Below are positions 8,074 to 14,757 of a DNA stretch of 25,080 nt, piece after piece. The stretch's first letter is position 1. Each line of letters begins with the position of its first letter. The notes under the pieces are model-generated. The model was not told where the DNA came from and searched no databases. It saw only the letters and a program-made list of their open reading frames with translations. The stretch spans positions 6,926 to 32,005 of the forward strand of contig HF998013.1 in NCBI GenBank assembly GCA_000433015.1, given 5' to 3'. The DNA is from Firmicutes bacterium CAG:631. Its GTDB lineage: Bacteria > Bacillota_I > Bacilli_A > RFN20 > CAG-631. Position numbers and translations under genes: made by a program.

Positions 8074-8102
8074 AATAAAAAAAGACTCTTTTGAAAAGAG
8101 CC
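8074..8102 (-). terminator. Terminator after the 590-aa lipoprotein gene
   Basis: CTCTTT and AAAGAG arms (8086-8091 and 8095-8100) around a 3-base loop, flanked by a G-C pair. On the minus strand they are followed by seven T. The hairpin starts 2 bases after the stop codon at 8104. Confidence 0.8.
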
Positions 8103-8103
8103 T

Positions 8104-9876
8104 TTATTGATTGACAGATAGTTCAATGTAATGTTCTACACTTCCCACGGTGTTCGCAGGTAAAACATATTGCATAGAAATCATTTTTGCAGAATGAGCA
8201 GGAACTACAAACTCAAAAATGGGAACATTTCTACCAGTGCAAACAGTTAAAGTTGCGCCAGCTTTTAATATGTTGTTATTTTCGTCTTTTGCGATATAGA
8301 AAAGCGATCCTCCATTATGCATATAAAATTTAATCTTTCGATCTACATTACCTCGATTGACAAAAGTACAATTATCATGATATTCAATCATCCAGTTTCC
8401 ATAATCCCAAATGTTTCCAGCAGGATTAGCGATGTAGTTAGATAAAACGATCTCTTCTCCATTATATTGAGAAATAATGTCAATCATATCTTTACCCGTG
8501 TATAAATGATTGAGTTGAGCAGATAAATGGGTAAACCACTTTGTGCCACGAACTTCATGTGCAGTCACATTTTCTACCTTTTCAAATGGTTCATAAGATT
8601 CTTTTAAAGTATCTGCATAATAATTGGTATAATAAACACCCAAAGTCGTTTCTCTAACAGCATCATTAAATGTCCATACAGGATTGTTATCAATTACACC
8701 ATGAATTGGACTATATCCAATTCTTCCGCCCATCGTATCATCTGTACTATAGGGTCTTAAAAATTGAACTTTAACATCAGGTTGATTAATTTTTTCAATG
8801 TCCGTATAAACACATAAATCTCCACGTGCTTTCCCGTTTGTAATAATAAATTTTACATTGCCATTAATACATTCACGAGCAGCAATAGGTACATTTGCTG
8901 TTCCGTGAACATTTATTCCTTGATAAGCATCTTTTGTTGTTCCACCAATCACATACATATGTTGACCAGCTGGAATTTTATAAGTAATTGGTTTGATAGG
9001 ATTTGGAGTGTAATTTAAATCAAAGTTTAGATAAGCATTAAACCATTCCATCGCAGTCCAAGTTTTTCCATCAAATTCGAAAGAATCTTCTAAGAAATTG
9101 GAGGTATCCATGTCATATTTTACACCATAATAATCCATCCAAGATTTTTCACCCAACCAAGAGCCTGAAGTTTGATAACCAATATTTGTTATCGTAACAT
9201 AAATATCATGATCTTCAGTGTTAGTAATACGATAGCCCATATAAAGACCATTGAATCCAGTGTTGTTTTGATGTTCAAAAGTTAAAAAACATTCACCAGT
9301 TAAATCTAAATGTCTCATTAAAATTGTATCTAAAACTTCACTTGGCATTGATTCTGGAACATTAGAATAAAGATAAGTGCCACCTTTTCTTTGTTGATAA
9401 TCAATTTCAGCAGATTCCATCACCGTGCCATCTACATTACTTACGTCAAATTTGCTAAGATCTGTTGTTGTATTAATTTCGTAAGGTGTTACAACATGAT
9501 TGTTGATAGGATAGAGTTCATAGTTAAAATTTTCATTGCTAGTCGCAGTTTTAACTTTAATAAAATAGGTTTGGCCTTTTGTTAATTGAATCTGTGTGTT
9601 ATTACATTGTTCTTGAATTACATTTCCTTTATTATCATAAAAAATAATATCCGTTGCTGTCGCACAATTACTAAGATATTGGTCTGTAACCATTGCTTTT
9701 AATTTGTAAATTTTTTCACTATTTTCATCGGTATTATCGACAATATTTCCCGCATAAAATGCAGTTTCATTGGTACAATTTTCCATTTGATATTCTCCTC
9801 CATTTTCTTTGCTTTTATCACATCCAGTAACGAATAAAGATGTCGCCATCAAACTGATTAATAGGATTTTTTTCAT
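8104..9876 (-). CDS. Large secreted lipoprotein, unknown family (590 aa)
   Basis: Exported lipoprotein that I cannot assign. An MKK signal peptide ends in the lipobox V-T-G-C (Cys19). Residues about 34-125 look like a small beta-sandwich: 'FYDNKGNVI', then 'KGQTYFIKV', then 'NFNYELYPI'. That order resembles pre-peptidase C-terminal (PPC) domains, as an inference from pattern. Residues 130-470 form a large unrecognised domain with many aromatic and Asn/Gly turns, including 'KIPAGQHMYVIGG' and 'GRIGYSPIHGVID'. The C-terminal 100 residues are strands ending in 'FVVPAHSAKMISMQYVLP', resembling a carbohydrate- or surface-protein beta-sandwich. Exported cysteines occur at 34, 71 and 91. No protease or glycosidase signature is evident. 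AAGGAGG precedes the ATG by 7 bases. A surface-binding role is plausible but unproven. Confidence 0.8.
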   Translation of the reverse strand: MKKILLISLMATSLFVTGCDKSKENGGEYQMENCTNETAFYAGNIVDNTDENSEKIYKLKAMVTDQYLSNCATATDIIFYDNKGNVIQEQCNNTQIQLTKGQTYFIKVKTATSNENFNYELYPINNHVVTPYEINTTTDLSKFDVSNVDGTVMESAEIDYQQRKGGTYLYSNVPESMPSEVLDTILMRHLDLTGECFLTFEHQNNTGFNGLYMGYRITNTEDHDIYVTITNIGYQTSGSWLGEKSWMDYYGVKYDMDTSNFLEDSFEFDGKTWTAMEWFNAYLNFDLNYTPNPIKPITYKIPAGQHMYVIGGTTKDAYQGINVHGTANVPIAARECINGNVKFIITNGKARGDLCVYTDIEKINQPDVKVQFLRPYSTDDTMGGRIGYSPIHGVIDNNPVWTFNDAVRETTLGVYYTNYYADTLKESYEPFEKVENVTAHEVRGTKWFTHLSAQLNHLYTGKDMIDIISQYNGEEIVLSNYIANPAGNIWDYGNWMIEYHDNCTFVNRGNVDRKIKFYMHNGGSLFYIAKDENNNILKAGATLTVCTGRNVPIFEFVVPAHSAKMISMQYVLPANTVGSVEHYIELSVNQ

Positions 9877-9895
9877 TATATATCCTCCTTCAATG

Positions 9896-9901
9896 ATTAT
9901 A
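9896..9901 (-). promoter_or_regulatory. Probable -10 of the 590-aa lipoprotein promoter
   Basis: A perfect TATAAT on the minus strand lies 19 bases before the start codon. The hexamer 17 bases upstream is TTTTTA, a poor -35, so strength depends on the -10 and AT-rich upstream DNA. Confidence 0.5.
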
Positions 9902-9947
9902 GTTTATCACAATTCATATAAAAAATATATTAAAAAATATTTTTTAA

Positions 9948-11339
9948 TCAATCTATTTTATTTTGATGTTTAACTTGTAATGCTCTTTTTTGAATGACTT
10001 TAGGAAAAGTAGCAAAAATAACGATACCAGTAATTGTTCCAGCAATTAAATCTGCAATTCCTTCGGATAAAAATACTCCTTGATAGCCAATGGTATAAGA
10101 GAAAATAAAGCACAAAGGAATTAATAAAATTACTTTTCTAAATACAGCTAAAAAGATAGCCGTTTTTCCTTGACCTAAAGCAACATTGATATTTTGCAAA
10201 GTCATTTGAATTGAAAACATAATGGTTCCCATTAAAAATAGAGGTAAATATTTTTTTAAAATAATGGTTACTTCTTGATCAGCATTAAATACAAATGCAT
10301 AAATTTGTGGAAAAATCATAGAAGGAAGATATAAAATTAACGAAAAGATGAAAGCAATAATAAACGTATATTTTATACCTTTTTTCAGTCGGTATGCATC
10401 CCCTTTGCCATAATTATAGCTAACAAAGGGAGCAATCCCATAACCTAAGCCATTTAAAGGTAATGAAATGAGTTGTAAGGCACTTAGCATGATGGTTAAA
10501 GAAGCTGTAAGTGTACTTGTTTTTCCATCACTTGCCATTTTTAAACATACATTAAATACAATTTGGATCATACTTTCTGTTAGTGTCATAATAAATGGAG
10601 ATAAGCCTAAAAACAAAATTCCTAAAACAGTTTTTTTCTTCAATTTCATTTCTTTCATTTGAATTTTAAAAGTAGATCCTTTCATAAAGAAAAAGGAAAT
10701 AACCCAAATAAAAGAAACAAATTGGGATATAATGGTGGCTAAACTTGCGCCTTTTACACCAAGATTAAAAGTAAAGATAAAGATAGGGTCTAAAATAACA
10801 TTAAGCAAGGCACCAATTAAAATGGTTAACATAGCTAAAATAGAATGCCCTTGAGCACTAATAAAGGGATTTAATCCTTGAACAAAAAGAATAAAAATGG
10901 TACCCAAAGCATAAATTTTTAAATAGTCCACTGCATAAATAATGGAGTTTTGGGGGCAACCAAACAAAATAACAATCGGTTTAGCAAAGAAAAAAAGAAT
11001 GAAAGTTAGCATTACCCCAATTAAAAATAAAAGAAAAAAAGAATGATTAAAAATTAGATTGGCCTCTTTTTTGTTGTTTTCTCCTAATTTGATTGATGCT
11101 TTAGGAGAAACCCCCAATCCAATTAAGTTAGCAAATGCTTGCACAATAATGGTTATCGGTAAAACAATCCCTAAAGCTGCCAAAGCTTCTGTTTTGATTT
11201 CTTCAATATTAGCTACATACATTCTATCAACAATGTTATATAAAAAAGTAATAAGCTGGGCAATAACAGCAGGAATTGTGAGTTTAAAAACAAGGGGTAA
11301 AATTTTACCATCCCCAAATCGATTTGTGATTTCTTTCAT
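9948..11339 (-). CDS. MATE-family multidrug efflux protein (MepA/NorM-like)
   Basis: Integral membrane antiporter of the multi-antimicrobial extrusion family, exporting cationic compounds in exchange for Na+ or H+. The protein is 463 aa, the usual length, with about twelve hydrophobic helices in two six-helix halves. MATE features include the N-terminal 'KLTIPAVIAQLITFLYNIVDRMYV' block (helix 1 with the Asp seen in MepA-type members), 'GLGVSPKASIKLGENNKKEA', and 'LLNVILDPIFIF' in the first half. I chose the ATG at 11339, with GGAGTG 9 bases upstream. A GTG 27 bases earlier has no ribosome site and would add nine residues the family lacks. It ends in TGA. It has its own promoter with a hairpin in the short leader. 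Substrate cannot be read from sequence. Confidence 0.92.
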   Translation of the reverse strand: MKEITNRFGDGKILPLVFKLTIPAVIAQLITFLYNIVDRMYVANIEEIKTEALAALGIVLPITIIVQAFANLIGLGVSPKASIKLGENNKKEANLIFNHSFFLLFLIGVMLTFILFFFAKPIVILFGCPQNSIIYAVDYLKIYALGTIFILFVQGLNPFISAQGHSILAMLTILIGALLNVILDPIFIFTFNLGVKGASLATIISQFVSFIWVISFFFMKGSTFKIQMKEMKLKKKTVLGILFLGLSPFIMTLTESMIQIVFNVCLKMASDGKTSTLTASLTIMLSALQLISLPLNGLGYGIAPFVSYNYGKGDAYRLKKGIKYTFIIAFIFSLILYLPSMIFPQIYAFVFNADQEVTIILKKYLPLFLMGTIMFSIQMTLQNINVALGQGKTAIFLAVFRKVILLIPLCFIFSYTIGYQGVFLSEGIADLIAGTITGIVIFATFPKVIQKRALQVKHQNKID

Positions 11340-11369
11340 AAAAATATACACTCCATCATCAATCACTAA

Positions 11370-11395
11370 AAAAAGATTAAAAAATTAATCTTTTT
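11370..11395 (-). promoter_or_regulatory. Terminator-like hairpin in the MATE leader
   Basis: Minus strand: 11-bp perfect stem (11370-11380 with 11385-11395) around a 4-base loop, followed by a run of T. It lies between the MATE promoter and the MATE start. It could terminate transcripts from upstream, attenuate the MATE message, or act as a stabilising 5' hairpin. The stem holds only one G-C pair. Confidence 0.5.
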
Positions 11396-11404
11396 CACGT
11401 TATT

Positions 11405-11432
11405 ATTATATCATTTTTTTATGTTTTGTCAT
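11405..11432 (-). promoter_or_regulatory. MATE gene promoter
   Basis: Minus strand ATGACA (11427-11432), 16-base spacer, TGA-TATAAT (TATAAT at 11405-11410). It is a strong match with an extended -10. The predicted transcript start is near 11398, directly before the leader hairpin. The -35 touches the stop codon of the upstream microprotein. Confidence 0.75.
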
Positions 11433-11581
11433 TAGGATTCAACAATTCGAGACACTAATTCACTGTATTGAACATCAAACGAATTATATAGGTTAATACA
11501 ATGAATAAACAACCAAGAAAAAAGAACAAGACATAAAGATAAAATAGTAATAATAACAATTTGACCTATTTTATGAGTCAT
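11432..11581 (-). CDS. Putative 49-aa single-helix membrane microprotein
   Basis: A short reading frame, ATG at 11581 to TAA at 11432. It has a strong ribosome site, GAGGTGG (11590-11596), 8 bases before the ATG. The product has a short polar start (MTHKIGQ), one hydrophobic helix at about residues 8-30 with a Trp and two Cys, and a polar C-terminal tail ending 'SELVSRIVES' that could be an amphipathic helix. It lies between tRNA-Trp and the MATE gene on their strand. A possible promoter (TTGGTA at 11626-11631, 18 bases, TATAAA at 11602-11607) would put the transcript start at the ribosome site, so it may instead rely on read-through from the tRNA. SecE, often near tRNA-Trp, was considered, but the conserved SecE segment is absent. 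The function is unknown. Confidence 0.5.
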   Translation of the reverse strand: MTHKIGQIVIITILSLCLVLFSWLFIHCINLYNSFDVQYSELVSRIVES

Positions 11582-11639
11582 TATAATGTCCACCTCACAC
11601 TTTTATATTAAATATTTTATTACATTACCAAATATAACA

Positions 11640-11670
11640 AAATAAAAAAGAGTGAACTTTGTATTCACTC
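11640..11670 (-). terminator. tRNA-Trp terminator
   Basis: Minus strand GAGTGAA, 7-base loop, TTCACTC (11650-11670), then TTTTTTATTTT. It begins 12 bases after the encoded CCA end of the tRNA. Confidence 0.85.
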
Positions 11671-11682
11671 TGTACTATCGAC

Positions 11683-11756
11683 TGGCAGGGACAGTAGGAA
11701 TCGAACCCACATTGATGGTTTTGGAGACCATTGTTAAGCCATTTAACTATGTCCCT
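11683..11756 (-). tRNA. trnW: tRNA-Trp (anticodon CCA)
   Basis: A 74-base tRNA including an encoded CCA end. The acceptor stem AGGGACA/TGTCCCT is perfect, with discriminator G. The D arm is GTTA/TAAC. The anticodon stem ATGGT/ACCAT closes the loop CTCCAAA, so the anticodon is CCA and reads UGG. The T arm is GTGGG/CCTAC with one G-U pair around TTCGATT. The anticodon matches TGG use throughout the window; TGA serves as stop, so no UCA-anticodon partner is needed. Confidence 0.97.
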
Positions 11757-11758
11757 AA

Positions 11759-11798
11759 AGAGCATGCATATTTTAGCATGTTCTTTGAATGAATTCAA
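11759..11798 (-). promoter_or_regulatory. tRNA-Trp promoter with overlapping palindrome
   Basis: Minus strand TTGAAT (11793-11798), 17-base spacer ending in TGC, then TAAAAT (11770-11775): a good extended -10 promoter with a predicted start about six bases before the mature tRNA. The -10 sits in the loop of an inverted repeat, AGAGCATGC (11759-11767) with GCATGTTCT (11776-11784), nine pairs including one G-T. The repeat could also act as the weak terminator of the upstream yitT-type gene. Confidence 0.7.
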
Positions 11799-11820
11799 GT
11801 TTTTTAAAGAAAATCCAATA

Positions 11821-12738
11821 TTAATGAAATTCTCTATTAATAAATCGTCCATAAACTTTTGAAACGGGAACGACAGTAATAAAACAATCCGGATCGAATT
11901 TTTTAATTTCTTTTGCTATTTCTAAAGTTTCAAAAGAAGTGGCAACGATATATAAAAAGTCTTTATGATTACCAGTATAAGCTCCTTTAGCATCAATTTG
12001 AGTAACACCACGATAAAAGTTTGTCATGATAAATTTAGAAACATCTTCACCCTTGTTAGTAATGATATGAATCATATTTTTCTTATTTCGATTAAATACA
12101 GTATCAAGAGCTAAGGAATTAATAAAGATATAAATTATAGTATACATTGCTTTTTCAACTCCTTCATCAGGGAAAAGGACAATGCTGAGTATGACAATTG
12201 CCGCATTAATAAATGTATTTAATCGACCAACAGTTACTTGTTTTTTGCTACTATAATAATAAGCAATAATATCCATTCCACCACTACTTGCTCCCATGTG
12301 GAATGCAAATCCTGTTGAAACACCAACAATTGCACCTGCAAAAATGGCTGCATCTAAAGTATTAATACTATTCCAAGCTTCTTTGAAAATGATGGTATTT
12401 AAATTATCTGGCAAAAATGTCATCAAAATTGATACGGTAATAACATGAACAGAAGATAAAATAGCAAACTTAATATTTAATTTTTTCCAAGCAAGAATTA
12501 ATAAAGGCACATTAAATGTAAAACTCAAAACCCCAGCAATGTTGGTTTCTGAAATCGTTTCGGTTGCAAATAACCGGCCAAAAATCAAGGCAATTCCAGA
12601 AACACCACCTGCTAATAATTTGTGAGGAGAAATGAAAATTGTAACGGCTAAAGCATAAAAAGTAGCTGCAATCATAACGCAGATTACAGCAATTATCCAT
12701 TCTAGTACTTTATTGTGCTTAATGTCGTATTTAAGCAT
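11821..12738 (-). CDS. YitT-family (DUF161/DUF2179) membrane protein
   Basis: Polytopic membrane protein of the YitT family, common in Firmicutes in several copies, with an unsettled transport or signalling role. The protein is 305 aa, close to the family's roughly 280-300. About five or six hydrophobic segments fill residues 13-205. Family hallmarks include 'PHKLLAGGVSGIALI' (about 38-52) and 'GASSGGMDIIAYY' (about 148-160). The soluble C-terminal part (about 215-300), with 'MIHIITNKGEDVSKFI', 'RGVTQIDAKGAYTG' and 'VVPVSKVYGRF', matches the DUF2179 domain. GAGGG lies only one base before the ATG, unusually close; the fit of AAAGG ten bases upstream is better, and no other in-frame start exists before an upstream stop. 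It has its own promoter between it and the PBP gene. Confidence 0.88.
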   Translation of the reverse strand: MLKYDIKHNKVLEWIIAVICVMIAATFYALAVTIFISPHKLLAGGVSGIALIFGRLFATETISETNIAGVLSFTFNVPLLILAWKKLNIKFAILSSVHVITVSILMTFLPDNLNTIIFKEAWNSINTLDAAIFAGAIVGVSTGFAFHMGASSGGMDIIAYYYSSKKQVTVGRLNTFINAAIVILSIVLFPDEGVEKAMYTIIYIFINSLALDTVFNRNKKNMIHIITNKGEDVSKFIMTNFYRGVTQIDAKGAYTGNHKDFLYIVATSFETLEIAKEIKKFDPDCFITVVPVSKVYGRFINREFH

Positions 12739-12767
12739 ACCCTCACTACCTTTATTTTACAAAAATT

Positions 12768-12796
12768 ATTATAATCATAAATAAAATAAAAAACAA
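12768..12796 (-). promoter_or_regulatory. Promoter of the YitT-family gene
   Basis: Minus strand TTGTTT (12791-12796), 17-base spacer and TATAAT (12768-12773), 29 bases before the start codon. It begins 6 bases after the PBP stop, with no terminator between, so PBP transcripts may read into this gene. Confidence 0.7.
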
Positions 12797-12802
12797 TAAA
12801 AA

Positions 12803-14659
12803 TTAATCTTTAAACCAATAATAAGAGCCATTAGGATCAAAATATCCAGTTAATGGATTGATTTTTTCTTCTTTTAAAAATAATCCTTTCTGATACCAAT
12901 CATTTATATTTTCTTTTGTTGTTAATTGGTTTGCAATTTCTTCAAACATTTTTCTAGAAAGACTGGTTTCATACAATGGTCCATTATTATCTTTTCCAAC
13001 CCAAACAGCAATGGTGTAATTCGGATTATAAGCGACGACTAAAGAATCTTGTAATGTTGATCCTGTTTTGGCTGCATAAATTGCATCTGGTTGATAATTT
13101 AATAAAGTTGGAGTGGCATATCCTTGAGCATTCGCATCAAAGGGAGCTCGCAATAATTGATTTAAAATTAAAGTTGTTGCTGGATTTAAAATTTGTTTTC
13201 CTGTTTGTTTTGCTTGATATAGTACTTTTCCTCTTTTGTCCGTTACTTTTTGAATAAATTTTGGTTCATAATATTTTCCTTCTGAAGCAAAAGTGTTATA
13301 AATACTTGCCAATTGTAAAAGCGTTAATTCATGAACACCTAAAGCTGCAGAAGGCACTTCATTGCGTGCTTCAACGCCAAATAGACTTAAAAAATCATTA
13401 AGTTTAGATGTTCCTAAAAAAAGTAAAGTTTTTGTCGAATAAATATTATCACTAACTGCAACAGCCTCAATCATGGTGATATCTCTATTTGCATAGACAT
13501 GATTACTATTTTGAGGCGAATAATCACCAATTCCTTCAATATGAAAGGTTGTTTTTTCACTTTTAAATTTACTTATAGGCGTAAAACCATAATCTAATGC
13601 CATGTAATAGATACAAGGTTTGATTGTAGAACCTACTTGTCTTACGGACATTAATGCACGGTTGTATTCATCTTCGACAGAAAAACTTCCTGCCATAGCA
13701 AGAATTTGATTTGTGTAAGGTTTTAAAACTAATATGGCCGCTTGTGTATCTGTATTGGGGCGAAATTGTTGCAAGACTTGATAAACGATATCTGTAACTT
13801 TTGTAGAAAAAGAAGTATAAATATTTAATCCAACGGCTAAATTTTTTTTCGTATATAAACCTAGATTTTTTAATTCTTTTACGATTTCTCTTTGATAGAA
13901 TTGATATGCATTTTCTTTTGCTAAAGGCTGTATTTGAATAGGGGTATCAATATTTTTATATGTTTCATAAATTTCTTTGGTAATTTGTTTATTTTCATAT
14001 AAATTGGAAAGAACATAATTTTTTCGTTTTAAAGCCTTTTCATAATGAATATCTGGAGCATTGATTGCTGGCGCGTTGGCAATACCGGCTAGCATTGCTG
14101 CTTCATCTAATGTTAAATCTTGACAACTTTTATTAAAATAATAGCGAGAAGCAACAGCGACTCCATATAAATCATGTCCTAGATAAATCGAATTTAAATA
14201 TTGTTCTAAAATTTCATCTTTAGAATAATTCATTTCAATTCGAGCGGTTAAAATGGCTTCTTGTATTTTTCTTGATAATGTTTTTTCGTTAGATAAAAAT
14301 AAAGTTCTAGCTAATTGTTGCGTGATGGTTGAGCCTCCCTGTGTATTCCCTTTAAATATCGTATTAAAGGCTGCTCTTAAAATTCCACCTAAATCATAGC
14401 CATAATGTTGATAAAAATTTTGATCTTCTGCAGCAATAAATGCAATAGGAAGATAAGGACTCATTTGTTTTAATGATACATATTGTCCCGTAACATCATG
14501 ATGCGTTTGAATGATTACTTCATTTTGATTATCATAAACAGTGAGATCATTACTATAAAGCATCTGTACTTTTGGTAAAATTAGACAAACAAAATAATAA
14601 AGACCGACTAATATGTCTACTAAACTTAAAAATAATAGTAATTTTAAAACTTTTTTCAT
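12803..14659 (-). CDS. Class A penicillin-binding protein (PBP1A-type)
   Basis: Bifunctional peptidoglycan synthase on the outer face of the membrane: glycosyltransferase plus DD-transpeptidase. Using the ATG at 14659 (AGGTGA four bases upstream; a TTG 27 bases earlier lacks a site) it is 618 aa. A membrane anchor covers about 4-28. The GT51 domain carries 'AAEDQNFYQHYG' with catalytic Glu78, 'GGSTITQQLAR' (108-118) and 'EILEQYLNSIYLG' around 149-161. The transpeptidase has Ser344-x-x-Lys in 'GSTIKP', SDN at 403-405 and KTG at 531-533, all intact. The chain ends soon after the transpeptidase without a long disordered tail, so it is compact for the family. Together with the DAP genes it indicates a walled cell. 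The argS gene diverges from it with 98 bases between starts. Confidence 0.95.
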   Translation of the reverse strand: MKKVLKLLLFLSLVDILVGLYYFVCLILPKVQMLYSNDLTVYDNQNEVIIQTHHDVTGQYVSLKQMSPYLPIAFIAAEDQNFYQHYGYDLGGILRAAFNTIFKGNTQGGSTITQQLARTLFLSNEKTLSRKIQEAILTARIEMNYSKDEILEQYLNSIYLGHDLYGVAVASRYYFNKSCQDLTLDEAAMLAGIANAPAINAPDIHYEKALKRKNYVLSNLYENKQITKEIYETYKNIDTPIQIQPLAKENAYQFYQREIVKELKNLGLYTKKNLAVGLNIYTSFSTKVTDIVYQVLQQFRPNTDTQAAILVLKPYTNQILAMAGSFSVEDEYNRALMSVRQVGSTIKPCIYYMALDYGFTPISKFKSEKTTFHIEGIGDYSPQNSNHVYANRDITMIEAVAVSDNIYSTKTLLFLGTSKLNDFLSLFGVEARNEVPSAALGVHELTLLQLASIYNTFASEGKYYEPKFIQKVTDKRGKVLYQAKQTGKQILNPATTLILNQLLRAPFDANAQGYATPTLLNYQPDAIYAAKTGSTLQDSLVVAYNPNYTIAVWVGKDNNGPLYETSLSRKMFEEIANQLTTKENINDWYQKGLFLKEEKINPLTGYFDPNGSYYWFKD

Positions 14660-14720
14660 GACATCACCTAAAAAAAGTTTGTCCAAATCGTAAAAAATAA
14701 TACAACTTTCTTCATGATTT

Positions 14721-14729
14721 TGTTATAAT
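14721..14729 (+). promoter_or_regulatory. argS promoter (extended -10)
   Basis: TGT-TATAAT (TATAAT at 14724-14729) lies 29 bases before the argS ATG. The -35 position holds TACAAC, a weak match. The same 98-base divergent region must carry the PBP promoter; TATTAT on the minus strand near 14697 is a candidate without a clear -35. Confidence 0.7.
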
Positions 14730-14757
14730 ATAAAACGTTAAATGAGTAGGTGAAAAA

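Noticed and set aside
9929..9948. 20-bp palindrome ATTAAAAAATATTTTTTAAT at the end of the MATE gene
   Set aside because: It is pure A/T, so a chance palindrome or very weak terminator is likely. I do not list it as a terminator.
11340..11366. Nine-residue GTG-initiated extension of the MATE protein
   Set aside because: No ribosome site precedes it, whereas GGAGTG fits the ATG at 11339.
11432..11581. Microprotein as SecE, since tRNA-Trp often precedes secE-nusG
   Set aside because: The conserved SecE region before the helix is absent and nusG does not follow.
11625..11852. 75-aa open frame across the tRNA gene
   Set aside because: It overlaps the tRNA-Trp, its promoter and the YitT gene end, with no ribosome site.
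14660..14686. TTG-initiated extension of the PBP
   Set aside because: AGGTGA is correctly spaced for the ATG at 14659, which starts a typical 'MKK' membrane anchor.
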